DNA of 13,922 nucleotides, from assembly GCA_022837365.1 (NCBI GenBank), contig JALHHV010000109.1, positions 1-13,922 of the forward strand, read 5' to 3'. The translations under genes were made by a program, and so were the position numbers. The stretch is from Desulfovibrio sp. Its GTDB lineage: Bacteria; Desulfobacterota; Desulfovibrionia; Desulfovibrionales; Desulfovibrionaceae. Position 1 is the stretch's first letter. Each line of letters begins with the position of its first letter. Under the pieces are notes generated by a model that saw nothing but the letters and a program-made list of their open reading frames with translations, ran no database searches and was not told the origin of the DNA. This document shows, piece by piece, positions 5,710 to 13,009 of the stretch.

Positions 5710-7443
5710 CTAGTCGCTGTCCAGCGAGGCAAGCAGCGAATCGATGGTGGACGACAGGTTGTCGTAGCTGGTGAGCAGGGTTTCCAGGTTGGAATAGCGG
5801 GTGCGCAGGCGGCTTTCCACCAGGTCCAGCCGTTGCTCCTCACGGGATATGGACTGCGAGTACTGGTCCAGGATGTCTTGGAAGCTGTTCTCCATGATCT
5901 GGAGGGTGCCTTCGCTGCTGGTCATGTCCTCCAGGGTGTCGACGAGCTGTCCGATCTTGCCCTGCTTCAGGTACACGGCGCCGGTGTAGGCGCCGTCCTC
6001 CGTGTTGTCCACGCTGATGGCAAGGCCCTGCTCGTCCTTGCCCGAGGCGCCGGTGATGGTCCAGCCCGAGATGGAGGCGGCGTTGCCGTTGATGTAGGCC
6101 GAGGTGATCTTGCCGTTTTCGATGGTGTACGACACGTCGTACTCGCCGGCCCTGGTGGTGCCCGAGATGGCGCTGTCGAAGGAAAAGTCGCCGGAATCGG
6201 TGCTGCCCGCGACGTCGGCCGACAGCAGTTCGGCCACGGCCTGCGGGTCTTTCTTTATGGCCGCTTCCAGTTCGTCGTAGTCGATGACCAGCAGGCCGAA
6301 GGTTTCCGAATCCTCGTCGGCGTCGGTGGAGATGCCGATGGTGGACAGGCTGGTGAACAGGTCGCCCGTCCCGTCGGTGGCATTGTAGTAGGAGAAGCCC
6401 AGCCCCTTGGTGGACAGGATGCTCTTCAGGCTGCTCTGCACCAGCTTGATGCCGTAGTTGCTGGCCAGCACCGAAGCGGCCGTGGAATCGTCGTCATCGT
6501 CGTCGTCATCGTCGGACGCCGTGGCCGTGGACACCGACGACGACACCGTGCCCTGGTCGCGCAGGTCCATGAGCAGTTGCAGGATGGTGTTGATGCTCTC
6601 CACCACTGTTTCGATGGCCTCGACCATGGCGTCGCTGTCCAGCGTGACGTCCACGTTCACGCCGTCGCTGCCGGTGGCCTTCTTGAGTTGCAGGGTCACC
6701 CCGTCGATGACGTCGTCGATGGTGTTGGTGGAGCGCTCGATCCACTCGTCGGCGGCGGCGGGAAAGCCGTCCACCTTGATCTGGGCGTTCTGGGCCTTCT
6801 GGGTGTTGGTGAAGGCGTCCGGCCCCATGGCGTCGAAGCCGGTATCGTTGATGGTCACGGTGTTGTCCGCGCCGAGGTCCATGCCGCGTATTTGCAGGTG
6901 GTAGGCACTGCCTTCGTTGATGATGCTGGCGCGCACGTCGTCGTTGTTGCCGCTGGCGTTGTTGATGAGGCTGGCGAACTCCGAAAGGGTGGTGCCGCCC
7001 GGCACGTCGATGGTGTACGTCTCGTCGCCGTAGGTGAACGAGAAGGTCTGGTCGATGTCGGTGATCACCGTGTCGGTGGAGGCGTACCCGTCGTCGCTGC
7101 TCCAGATGTCGTTTTTGGCCAGTTGGTTCACCACCACGGTGTGCGAGCCTTCTTCCGCGTCGTTGCCAGCGGTGACGGTGACGCAGGTTTCGTCGGAAGA
7201 GGTGGCCCCCTTGGCAAGAAAGTCGGACACGTCGCTGTAGCTTTGCAGGGTCTGGTACAGCGTGGTCATCTGGGTTTCCAGGTCCTGCACCGCGGCCAGC
7301 CTGGCCTCGTAGTCCGACTGCGCCGCAAGCATGCTGTTGTAGCGGTATTCCTCCACGGCCATCTGGGCCTCGATGATCGCATCCCAGTCGGTGCCGGTGT
7401 TCAGGCCGGTGAAGGTGATGGAGCCGGACCAGTATTCGGACAT
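5710..7443 (-). CDS. fliD: Flagellar filament cap protein FliD (HAP2)
   Basis: FliD forms the cap at the filament tip and promotes flagellin folding and insertion. The N-terminus (SGSITFTGLNTGTDWDAIIE) fits the FliD N-terminal domain. A hook-IN-like segment lies at about 130-200, and the C-terminal domain (about 325-577) ends in long helices (QYSQSISREEQRLDLVESRL and on). At 577 residues it is longer than the roughly 450-470 of enteric FliD, mainly through the central region. Residues 311-319 are nine aspartates in a row. The ATG at 7443 is chosen because the conserved N-terminus begins there. It has no clear Shine-Dalgarno, and a TTG at 7455 with AGAAGAG upstream is an alternative. The gene is last in the operon after flgL, and a truncated mobile-element copy fills most of the gap. 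Identity is secure. Confidence 0.95.
   Translation of the reverse strand: MSEYWSGSITFTGLNTGTDWDAIIEAQMAVEEYRYNSMLAAQSDYEARLAAVQDLETQMTTLYQTLQSYSDVSDFLAKGATSSDETCVTVTAGNDAEEGSHTVVVNQLAKNDIWSSDDGYASTDTVITDIDQTFSFTYGDETYTIDVPGGTTLSEFASLINNASGNNDDVRASIINEGSAYHLQIRGMDLGADNTVTINDTGFDAMGPDAFTNTQKAQNAQIKVDGFPAAADEWIERSTNTIDDVIDGVTLQLKKATGSDGVNVDVTLDSDAMVEAIETVVESINTILQLLMDLRDQGTVSSSVSTATASDDDDDDDDDSTAASVLASNYGIKLVQSSLKSILSTKGLGFSYYNATDGTGDLFTSLSTIGISTDADEDSETFGLLVIDYDELEAAIKKDPQAVAELLSADVAGSTDSGDFSFDSAISGTTRAGEYDVSYTIENGKITSAYINGNAASISGWTITGASGKDEQGLAISVDNTEDGAYTGAVYLKQGKIGQLVDTLEDMTSSEGTLQIMENSFQDILDQYSQSISREEQRLDLVESRLRTRYSNLETLLTSYDNLSSTIDSLLASLDSD
6487..6513 (-). repeat. GAY triplet run encoding nine aspartates in FliD
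   Basis: Nine consecutive GAC/GAT codons encode Asp311-Asp319 of FliD, between a Ser/Thr-rich stretch and the start of the C-terminal domain. The mixed GAC/GAT use lowers the slippage rate compared with a pure run. It could serve as a flexible acidic linker or bind cations. Neither is shown. Confidence 0.85.
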
Positions 7444-7459
7444 GGGCGACCGCAACGCG

Positions 7460-7542
7460 TACTCTTCTCGTATTCGACCGATATGGCAGGCGAAGTTTGA
7501 CGAAGCCAACGGGCGAAAAGACAAGTTGGAAGTATCCCCTAG
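7460..7542 (-). mobile_element. Half copy of the MITE-like element, at the flgL stop codon
   Basis: These 83 bases align without gaps to 9149-9231, the right half of the complete element, with 76 of 83 identical. Six of the seven differences fall in the 31 bases nearest the CTAG end, and the inner part is almost unchanged. The copy starts at the CTAG that contains the flgL TAG stop and ends exactly where the full element reaches its central palindrome, 16 bases before the fliD ATG. The other half is missing, so this is either a solo end or the remnant of a deletion. Confidence 0.75.
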
Positions 7543-9044
7543 AGATAATCGAGCAGGCTCAGCTTCATGACGGCGGACGAAGTGCTGAGCACCGCCTTGT
7601 AGATGGTGGTGAGCTTGGAGAGTTCGGTGGCCAGTTCCGTGGTGTCGGCGTCCACCACGTTGCTGACGGCGTTCTTGGCCGTGGAGGTGAGCAGGGTGTT
7701 GGCCGTTTCGATGTGTTCCAGGCGTATTTCGCGCGCGCCGATGTCGCTGGCGGCGGAAAGCATTCTGGCCTGCCCGGCGGTGATGGCCTCCAGGCTTTCG
7801 GCGATGCCTTCCTCGTTGTTGGTCTCCAGGTAGCCGATGAACTGGCCGATGGCCTCGAACAGGTCGTCGCCGCCGGTGCCGGAGTAGCCGGTGCCGTCGG
7901 CACTGTAGAGCCCGCCGAACACGTCCAGCCCGCAACTGTTGATGGCGATGCTGGTGCCTGTGGAGACCCGCACGGTGAGGTCGGTGGAGTCGGAGGTGAC
8001 GGTGAAGGTGTCGCCCGCCGCAAGGCCGCTGCCGCTGCCCGCCGAAAGCTCCAGGGTGCCGCCGGGCACGGTCAGCGTGCCGTTGTCCGAACTCTTCACG
8101 TCGGACCAGGTGAGCCCGCCGTCGGTGGAATAGCGGTACGATACGGGGCCGGACACGGTGGTGTCGCCCTCGATGCGCACCACCACCGAACTGCTGAAGG
8201 TGCCGGTGGGCGTGGCCGTGACGCCGGTGTTGGTCTGGGCCGTCACCTTCGCCCCGTCGTCGGCGTCGCCGGTGTAGATGGCGGCCGGGCGCACGGTGAT
8301 GCGCGTGCCCGCGCTGGTGTCGTCATCGGATACGGCGGTGACCCCGGTGCCATCCTGCATGGTTACCGTAACTCCGTCGCAGGACAGGGTGGTCTCTCCG
8401 GCGGCCAGGGTGGCCTCGGTCCAGGTGTCGCCGCCGTCGGTGGAGTAGCGGTAGGAAATGTCGTCCGTGCCCACGGTGCCGTCGCCGGTGAATTCGATGC
8501 GGATGCTCTGGTCCGCCTCGCCGTCCACGGACAGTACGGGGGTCAGCACGGCGCTGCCCGCGCCCGAGGCCAGGGTGACCCCGCTCACCGTGGCCCCCAG
8601 GCCCAGGGTGTAGGCCGTGCCCCCGGAATCGCGCCCGGCGAAGATGGACTGCCCGTTGTACTGGGTGTTGGCGTAGGTGATCAGCTGTTCGTACAGACCG
8701 CGCGCCTCTTCGGCGATGGCCAGCCGGTTGGCGTCGGTGAGCGTGCCGTTGGCCGCCTGTTCGGCCAGTTCGATGAGGCTGGTGATCACGGTGCTGGCGT
8801 CGCCCAGGGTGTCGTCGGCCAGCGAGAGCCAGCCTTTGGCCGTGTCCACGTTGCTCTGGTACTGGGTCAGCTGGCTGATCAGCGTGGAGTTGGTCAGCGC
8901 CACCTCGGTGCCGTAGGGGTCGTCCGACGGGCAGTTGATGCGCTGCTGGGTGGCCATCTGGATGGTCAGCCGGTTGATGTCCGATTGCAGGCGGGTCATG
9001 TATTTCAGTGAGTTGTCGTAGGTCATGCTGGTGGAGATGCGCAT
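7539..9044 (-). CDS. flgL: Hook-filament junction protein FlgL (HAP3), long form
   Basis: FlgL is the second junction protein, between FlgK and the flagellin filament. The N-terminus (MRISTSMTYDNSLKYMTRLQ) and the coiled region to about 130 match the flagellin-like D0/D1 domain. The C-terminus (about 395-501) supplies the returning helices and ends in LSLLDYL. At 501 residues it is far longer than the roughly 300-320 of enteric FlgL. The extra length is two related beta-rich modules at about 180-256 and 287-352, each with SYRYSTDGGxTW, an exact Asp-box pattern (S-x-D-x-G-x-T-W at 201-208 and 306-313). A similar module is present in FlgK. The start has GGGAG seven bases upstream. The stop is the TAG inside the CTAG that bounds a half mobile element. 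FlgK lies upstream across a complete element. Confidence 0.96.
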   Translation of the reverse strand: MRISTSMTYDNSLKYMTRLQSDINRLTIQMATQQRINCPSDDPYGTEVALTNSTLISQLTQYQSNVDTAKGWLSLADDTLGDASTVITSLIELAEQAANGTLTDANRLAIAEEARGLYEQLITYANTQYNGQSIFAGRDSGGTAYTLGLGATVSGVTLASGAGSAVLTPVLSVDGEADQSIRIEFTGDGTVGTDDISYRYSTDGGDTWTEATLAAGETTLSCDGVTVTMQDGTGVTAVSDDDTSAGTRITVRPAAIYTGDADDGAKVTAQTNTGVTATPTGTFSSSVVVRIEGDTTVSGPVSYRYSTDGGLTWSDVKSSDNGTLTVPGGTLELSAGSGSGLAAGDTFTVTSDSTDLTVRVSTGTSIAINSCGLDVFGGLYSADGTGYSGTGGDDLFEAIGQFIGYLETNNEEGIAESLEAITAGQARMLSAASDIGAREIRLEHIETANTLLTSTAKNAVSNVVDADTTELATELSKLTTIYKAVLSTSSAVMKLSLLDYL

Positions 9045-9080
9045 GGTGGACTCCCGGGAAAAATGGCGGCGTGCGTTCGT

Positions 9081-9231
9081 CTAGGGGCTGTTTCTAAGTT
9101 AGGGTTTTCGTTCGTTGGCAAGGAAAACGAGCCTGCCACGAGGGAGTATACTCTTCTCGTATTCGACCGATATGGCAGGCGAAGTTTGACGCAGCCAACG
9201 GGCGAAAGGACAATTTAGAAACAACCCCTAG
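9081..9231. mobile_element. MITE-like 151-bp inverted-repeat element between flgK and flgL
   Basis: The segment is bounded by CTAG at 9081-9084 and 9228-9231, consistent with a 4-bp target duplication. Just inside are 16-base terminal inverted repeats matching at 14 of 16 positions (GGGCTGTTTCTAAGTT on the left). Further inside, CGTTGGC and GCCTGCCA recur in inverted order, and GAGTATACTC is a palindrome at the centre (9144-9153), so the whole can fold into one long imperfect hairpin. There is no transposase frame. CTAG duplication and GGG-starting ends recall IS5-group elements, a resemblance rather than an identification. Removing it with one CTAG would leave about 36 bases between flgK and flgL, close to the 33 between flgD and flgE. 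Confidence 0.8.
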
Positions 9232-11300
9232 TCCCGCAGCGAAAGAATGGTTTCAAACATGGAGTTCGCCACCTGGATGAGTTGCGCGGCGATGCTGTAG
9301 GCTTGCTGGTACCTGGTGAGGTTGATCAGTTCTTCGTCGGTGTTCACGCCGGAAATGGACTGCTGGAGGCTGTCGGCGTTTTCGGCCAGGGTGTTGTAGT
9401 AGGTGTACTTGCGGGCGGAGGTGTCCACGTCGGTGCCCACGGTGGAGACCAGCGCGGCCAGTTGCTTGCTCAGGGTCCTGGAGGTGGAACCGCCGGCCAG
9501 GTCCAGGGTCACCTTGGCGTCCGCCAGCGCGGCCAGGTTGTTGGCGCAGGTGGAGTCGCCGGAAAGCACCTCGCCCGAGGCGTCCACCACGGCGGCGTTG
9601 ACCCGGTTGGGGTCGTTCAGCACCGCGTCGGACACGGCGATGTTCCCCGCGTCGTCGCCCGAGAAGAAGGTGTTGATGCCCAGCGCCGCGAGCAGGCCCG
9701 AGGTGTCGCCCGCGAACTGGAACGAATGGCCGTCCGCCGCCGCGATGGTGAGTTGCCCGTTGCTGATGCTGGCCGTGAGCAGGCCCGAAAAGGTGGTGTT
9801 GAGGGCGTCCGCCACGTCCTCCAGGCTGTCGGACGCGGGGTCGATGGCGATGGACGACAGCGTGGACACCTCTCCGGTGGCGTCGTCGTACACCGAGATG
9901 GAGAGGGTGCCCGTGGTCAGCCGGTCGGCGTAGGCCAGACTGCTGTCCGAGAGGGCCGCGGTGGTGTCGTCCACGGAATTTCCGGACGTGGCGGACGAGA
10001 AGTTGGTCAGCCCCGCGCCCTGGCTGTGCACGTAGTTGACCTGCCAGACCAGTTCTTCGGCCAGGGCGTCCAGCGTTTCCAGGTAGCTGCCCACGTACTG
10101 GTCGCGGGTGGCCAGCAGCCCGGCCAGGCTGCCGCCGGAAAGGCGGTTGTTGCTGTCCGAGTCGGTGACGTCGATGGGGGTGACGTTCACCTTTCCGGAG
10201 GTGGTCTGGTACCAGTACACCCCCGACTTCGCCATGACGGTGAAGTCGTCGCCCACGGCGAGGCTGCCGCTGGCGGCCGCGCCGGAATCGGTGGACGAGC
10301 CGAACCAGATGGACACCCCGGCCACGGTCACCTTGTCGTCAGCGCCCGAGGCCGTGAACAGCAGGGTGTTGCCGGAATCGTCGGTGAGCCAGGTTTCCCC
10401 GCCGTCCAGCGACACCTTGTAGGTGGCCGCGCCCGCCGAACCGTCGGCCGTGCCCGAGGTGACGAACTCTATGGTGATTTCGTGGCTGCTTTCGCCCTCG
10501 AAGTAGATCTGCCCGTCGAAGGTGGAGGCGGAGGTCAGCGACTGGGTGGCCTGCGGCCCCTCATAGGCCAGCTTGTGGGTGGTGCTGCCTTGCACCAGGG
10601 TCTGCCCGGCGGCGGTGTACACGGTGGCCTGGCCGTCGTCGTTGTAGACGACGGACAGGGCGAGATAGGTGGAAAGCTCGCGCAGGGCGGTGGCCTGGCT
10701 GTCCAGCAGGGTGGCGTTTTCCGGGTCTCCGGCCAGTTGCGAGTTGAGGCCGGCCAGGGTGTCCAGCAGGTCGTTGATGTCGTCCATCTGCTGTTCGATC
10801 TGGGAATTCAGGCTGGTCTGCACCGCCTCCAGGCTGGCGCTGGTGGAATTGAGCAGCGTGGTCAGCGTTTCCGCGTAGCCGGTCAGTTCGGTGCGGGCGG
10901 CCTCGCTTTCCGGGTCTGCGGCCAGCGCGTCGAGGCTGGTCCAGAAGGCGTCCAGCGCGGTGGACAGGTCGTAGCCCTCGTCGTCGCTGTCGTCGAACAG
11001 CGTTTCAATGGACGAGAGGGTGGAGGTGATGGTCTCCCACATGGACGCCTGGGAACTGTACGTCAGGTACTGCGACTCCACGGTGTAGCTGAAATGCCGG
11101 GTGATCTCCGACACCGTGGCGCCCGATCCGTAGGTGTACCCGCCGCTGCTGACCGTGGGCCCCGTGGCGTACTGCACCGTCTGGCGCGAGTAGCCTTCCA
11201 CCCCGGCATTGGACAGGTTGTTGCTGGTCACCGATATGCCGATCTGCGCGTTGGAAAGCGCGCTGGCGCCGATGTTGAAAATGGAACTGAGCGAGGACAT
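9228..11300 (-). CDS. flgK: Hook-filament junction protein FlgK (HAP1)
   Basis: FlgK caps the finished hook and forms the first junction layer below the filament. The N-terminus (IFNIGASALSNAQIGISVTS then NNLSNAGVEGYSRQ) is the classic axial-protein rod signature. A long helical D1 region follows (about 85-215), and the C-terminus (NLTRYQQAYSIAAQLIQVAN) matches the family ending. At 690 residues it exceeds the roughly 550 of enteric FlgK. Residues 273-357 form a beta-rich insert with SLDGGETW (297-304), an Asp-box related to those in FlgL. Another insert (about 463-545) resembles a hook-IN-type module. The ATG at 11300 has AAGGA upstream at suitable spacing. The stop TAG (9228-9230) lies in the CTAG that bounds the complete mobile element. 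It sits between flgE and flgL in one operon. Identity is sure. Confidence 0.97.
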   Translation of the reverse strand: MSSLSSIFNIGASALSNAQIGISVTSNNLSNAGVEGYSRQTVQYATGPTVSSGGYTYGSGATVSEITRHFSYTVESQYLTYSSQASMWETITSTLSSIETLFDDSDDEGYDLSTALDAFWTSLDALAADPESEAARTELTGYAETLTTLLNSTSASLEAVQTSLNSQIEQQMDDINDLLDTLAGLNSQLAGDPENATLLDSQATALRELSTYLALSVVYNDDGQATVYTAAGQTLVQGSTTHKLAYEGPQATQSLTSASTFDGQIYFEGESSHEITIEFVTSGTADGSAGAATYKVSLDGGETWLTDDSGNTLLFTASGADDKVTVAGVSIWFGSSTDSGAAASGSLAVGDDFTVMAKSGVYWYQTTSGKVNVTPIDVTDSDSNNRLSGGSLAGLLATRDQYVGSYLETLDALAEELVWQVNYVHSQGAGLTNFSSATSGNSVDDTTAALSDSSLAYADRLTTGTLSISVYDDATGEVSTLSSIAIDPASDSLEDVADALNTTFSGLLTASISNGQLTIAAADGHSFQFAGDTSGLLAALGINTFFSGDDAGNIAVSDAVLNDPNRVNAAVVDASGEVLSGDSTCANNLAALADAKVTLDLAGGSTSRTLSKQLAALVSTVGTDVDTSARKYTYYNTLAENADSLQQSISGVNTDEELINLTRYQQAYSIAAQLIQVANSMFETILSLRD

Positions 11301-11359
11301 GGCGCGTCCTTACGGGCAGACGACCCGTGCGTTGCGGCGGAACCGGGAGGCGGGCGCGC

Positions 11360-11389
11360 GGCGCGCGGGGCCGACGATCCCCGCGCGCC
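11360..11389 (-). repeat. Strong 11-bp GC hairpin in the flgE-flgK gap
   Basis: Arms 11360-11370 and 11379-11389 are perfectly complementary around an eight-base loop. It begins nine bases after the flgE stop. No T tract follows on the minus strand, so it is not a standard terminator. It may stabilise the upstream flgDE mRNA or slow polymerase before flgK, tuning hook against junction protein amounts. That role is inferred. Confidence 0.6.
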
Positions 11390-11398
11390 CCGGCCGCC

Positions 11399-12976
11399 CT
11401 AGCGCTTCAGGCCAAGGGCGGTCTGAAGCATTTCGTCCACGGTGGTGATGACCTTGCTGTTGGCCTGGTAGGCGCGCTGCATCACGATGAGGCTGACCAT
11501 CTCGGTAGACACGTCCACGTTGGATTCCTCCAGCTTTTCCCCGTAGATGCTGCCGTAGATGCCCTGTCCCGCCCGGCCGATGTTGGCCGTGCCCGATTCC
11601 GTGGTGGCCGAGTACAGGTTGCCGCCCATCAGCTTCAGCCCCTGGTCGTTGTCGAAGCTGGCCAGGGCCACGATGAACAGCGCCTGGGTCTGGCCGTTGG
11701 AATAGGTGCCGTAGATCACCCCGCCCTCGTCCACGTAGTAGCTGGTCAGGTAGCCGGTGGCGTAGCCGTCCTGGCTTGATTTGTTGGTGCTGCTGGCCGA
11801 ATCGTGGCTGGTGGAACGGTTGGTGCCGTAGGCCGTGGAGGTGAAGCCGAACAGCAGCGAACTGTCCGTGCCGATGTCCGCCGCGCTGGTGACGGTGGTG
11901 TTCCAACTGTCGGTGATGGACTTGGCCGACAGGCCGAGGTTCAGTTCGATCCGGATGGCGTTGGCCGCGTCGGTGGTGCTGGCGTCGGCCGAACCGGAGA
12001 AGTTGCAGGCGAACACCGGCAGGCCGCTGGTGGAAAGCTCCGCCAGGGTCCAGTTGGACAGGTCGGTCAGGTCGCCGCTGGCGGTGGAACCGAGGGTGAA
12101 GGCCGTGGTGGAGACCAGCGCGCCGGTGGCGTCGAAGGTCAGCGTGCCCGCCATCAGCAGCCCGGCGGCCGAGGTGCCCGCCAGGCTCTGGCCGTTGATG
12201 GTGCGCACGTCCTCGCCGGGGTCCATGGTGACGATGTATTCCCAGGTGGTGGCGCCGGTGGTTCCGTCCTCCACCTTGTCGAAGTACACGGTCAGTTCGT
12301 GGGCGGAACCGGCCTCGTCGTACACGGTGATGGTGGTCTGGTACTCGTACTTGGCGGTGCCCAGCGGGTCGTCGGCGGTGCCGTCCCATTCGGTGAGCAG
12401 CGAGAAATACGGGTCGGTGGTGGAGGTGGAGTTGTCCTCGCCGTCGGAATCCAGGTTCACCGTCAGGGAGATGTTGGTGGTGGCGGACGCGGGCGAGGTG
12501 CGGCTTGTCAACTGGATGTCGCCCAGCGCGCCGGTGGTCTGCGGGTCGCTGGCACTGGCGGTGTCCGGGTCCACGGCCCAGCCCTGCACCTGGTAGCCGG
12601 ATGAGTTCACCAGGTACCCTTCGGTGTTGAAGGTGAAGTCGCCCGCGCGGGTGTAGTATATCTGGCCGTCGTTCTGCGGGTCCTCCACGATGAAGTAGCC
12701 CACGCCCCCGATGGCCATGTTCATGGCCTCGGAGGTGTCCTTGTACGACCCCTGCGAGAAGTCCGTGGCGATGGCCGCGATGGACGAGCCGTTGCCGATC
12801 TGGTCGATGCCGCCGGAGGTGGTGATGGAGGAATAGAACACGTCCTCGAACAGCATGGACATGGACTTGTAGCCCGTGGTGCTGGAGTTGGCGAGGTTGT
12901 TGCCGATGACGCTGATGGACTCGGCGGTGCTCAGCAGCCCCGAGACGCTGGCATACATGGAGGATGAAAGGCCCAT
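11399..12976 (-). CDS. flgE: Flagellar hook protein FlgE
   Basis: FlgE polymerises into the hook, the universal joint between rod and filament. The N-terminus (MYASVSGLLSTAESISVIGN and NLANSSTTGYKS) is the flagellar basal-body rod signature. Residues 85-135 (MAIGGVGYFIVEDPQNDGQI and the following YYTRAGDFTFNTEGYLV) match the FlgE/FlgG core. The C-terminus (SNVDVSTEMVSLIVMQRAYQ then ANSKVITTVDEMLQTALGL) is the conserved axial-protein end. At 525 residues it is longer than enteric FlgE (about 400) through a Ser/Thr/Asp-rich central region, which places it with long-hook-protein types. The ATG at 12976 has GGGAG seven bases upstream. It lies 33 bases after flgD, the hook cap gene, which is the usual pairing. 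The stop is TAG within a CTAG. Identity is sure. Confidence 0.97.
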   Translation of the reverse strand: MGLSSSMYASVSGLLSTAESISVIGNNLANSSTTGYKSMSMLFEDVFYSSITTSGGIDQIGNGSSIAAIATDFSQGSYKDTSEAMNMAIGGVGYFIVEDPQNDGQIYYTRAGDFTFNTEGYLVNSSGYQVQGWAVDPDTASASDPQTTGALGDIQLTSRTSPASATTNISLTVNLDSDGEDNSTSTTDPYFSLLTEWDGTADDPLGTAKYEYQTTITVYDEAGSAHELTVYFDKVEDGTTGATTWEYIVTMDPGEDVRTINGQSLAGTSAAGLLMAGTLTFDATGALVSTTAFTLGSTASGDLTDLSNWTLAELSTSGLPVFACNFSGSADASTTDAANAIRIELNLGLSAKSITDSWNTTVTSAADIGTDSSLLFGFTSTAYGTNRSTSHDSASSTNKSSQDGYATGYLTSYYVDEGGVIYGTYSNGQTQALFIVALASFDNDQGLKLMGGNLYSATTESGTANIGRAGQGIYGSIYGEKLEESNVDVSTEMVSLIVMQRAYQANSKVITTVDEMLQTALGLKR

Positions 12977-13009
12977 GGCGTGCTCCCGCGACAGTGCGCG
13001 TGCTGGTTG

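Noticed and set aside
5686..7500. Long Gly/Val/His-rich plus-strand frame opposite fliD, and similar ones opposite flgL, flgK and flgE
   Set aside because: The minus-strand genes are certain flagellar genes. The antisense frames are long only because of GC-rich third positions.
7460..7542. Fragment of a transposase gene
   Set aside because: No frame gives a recognisable transposase segment, and the repeat is non-coding in style.
7444..7935. N-terminal extension of the fliD frame into flgL
   Set aside because: The extension is out-of-frame flgL sequence with Arg/His-rich composition. The conserved FliD N-terminus starts at 7443.
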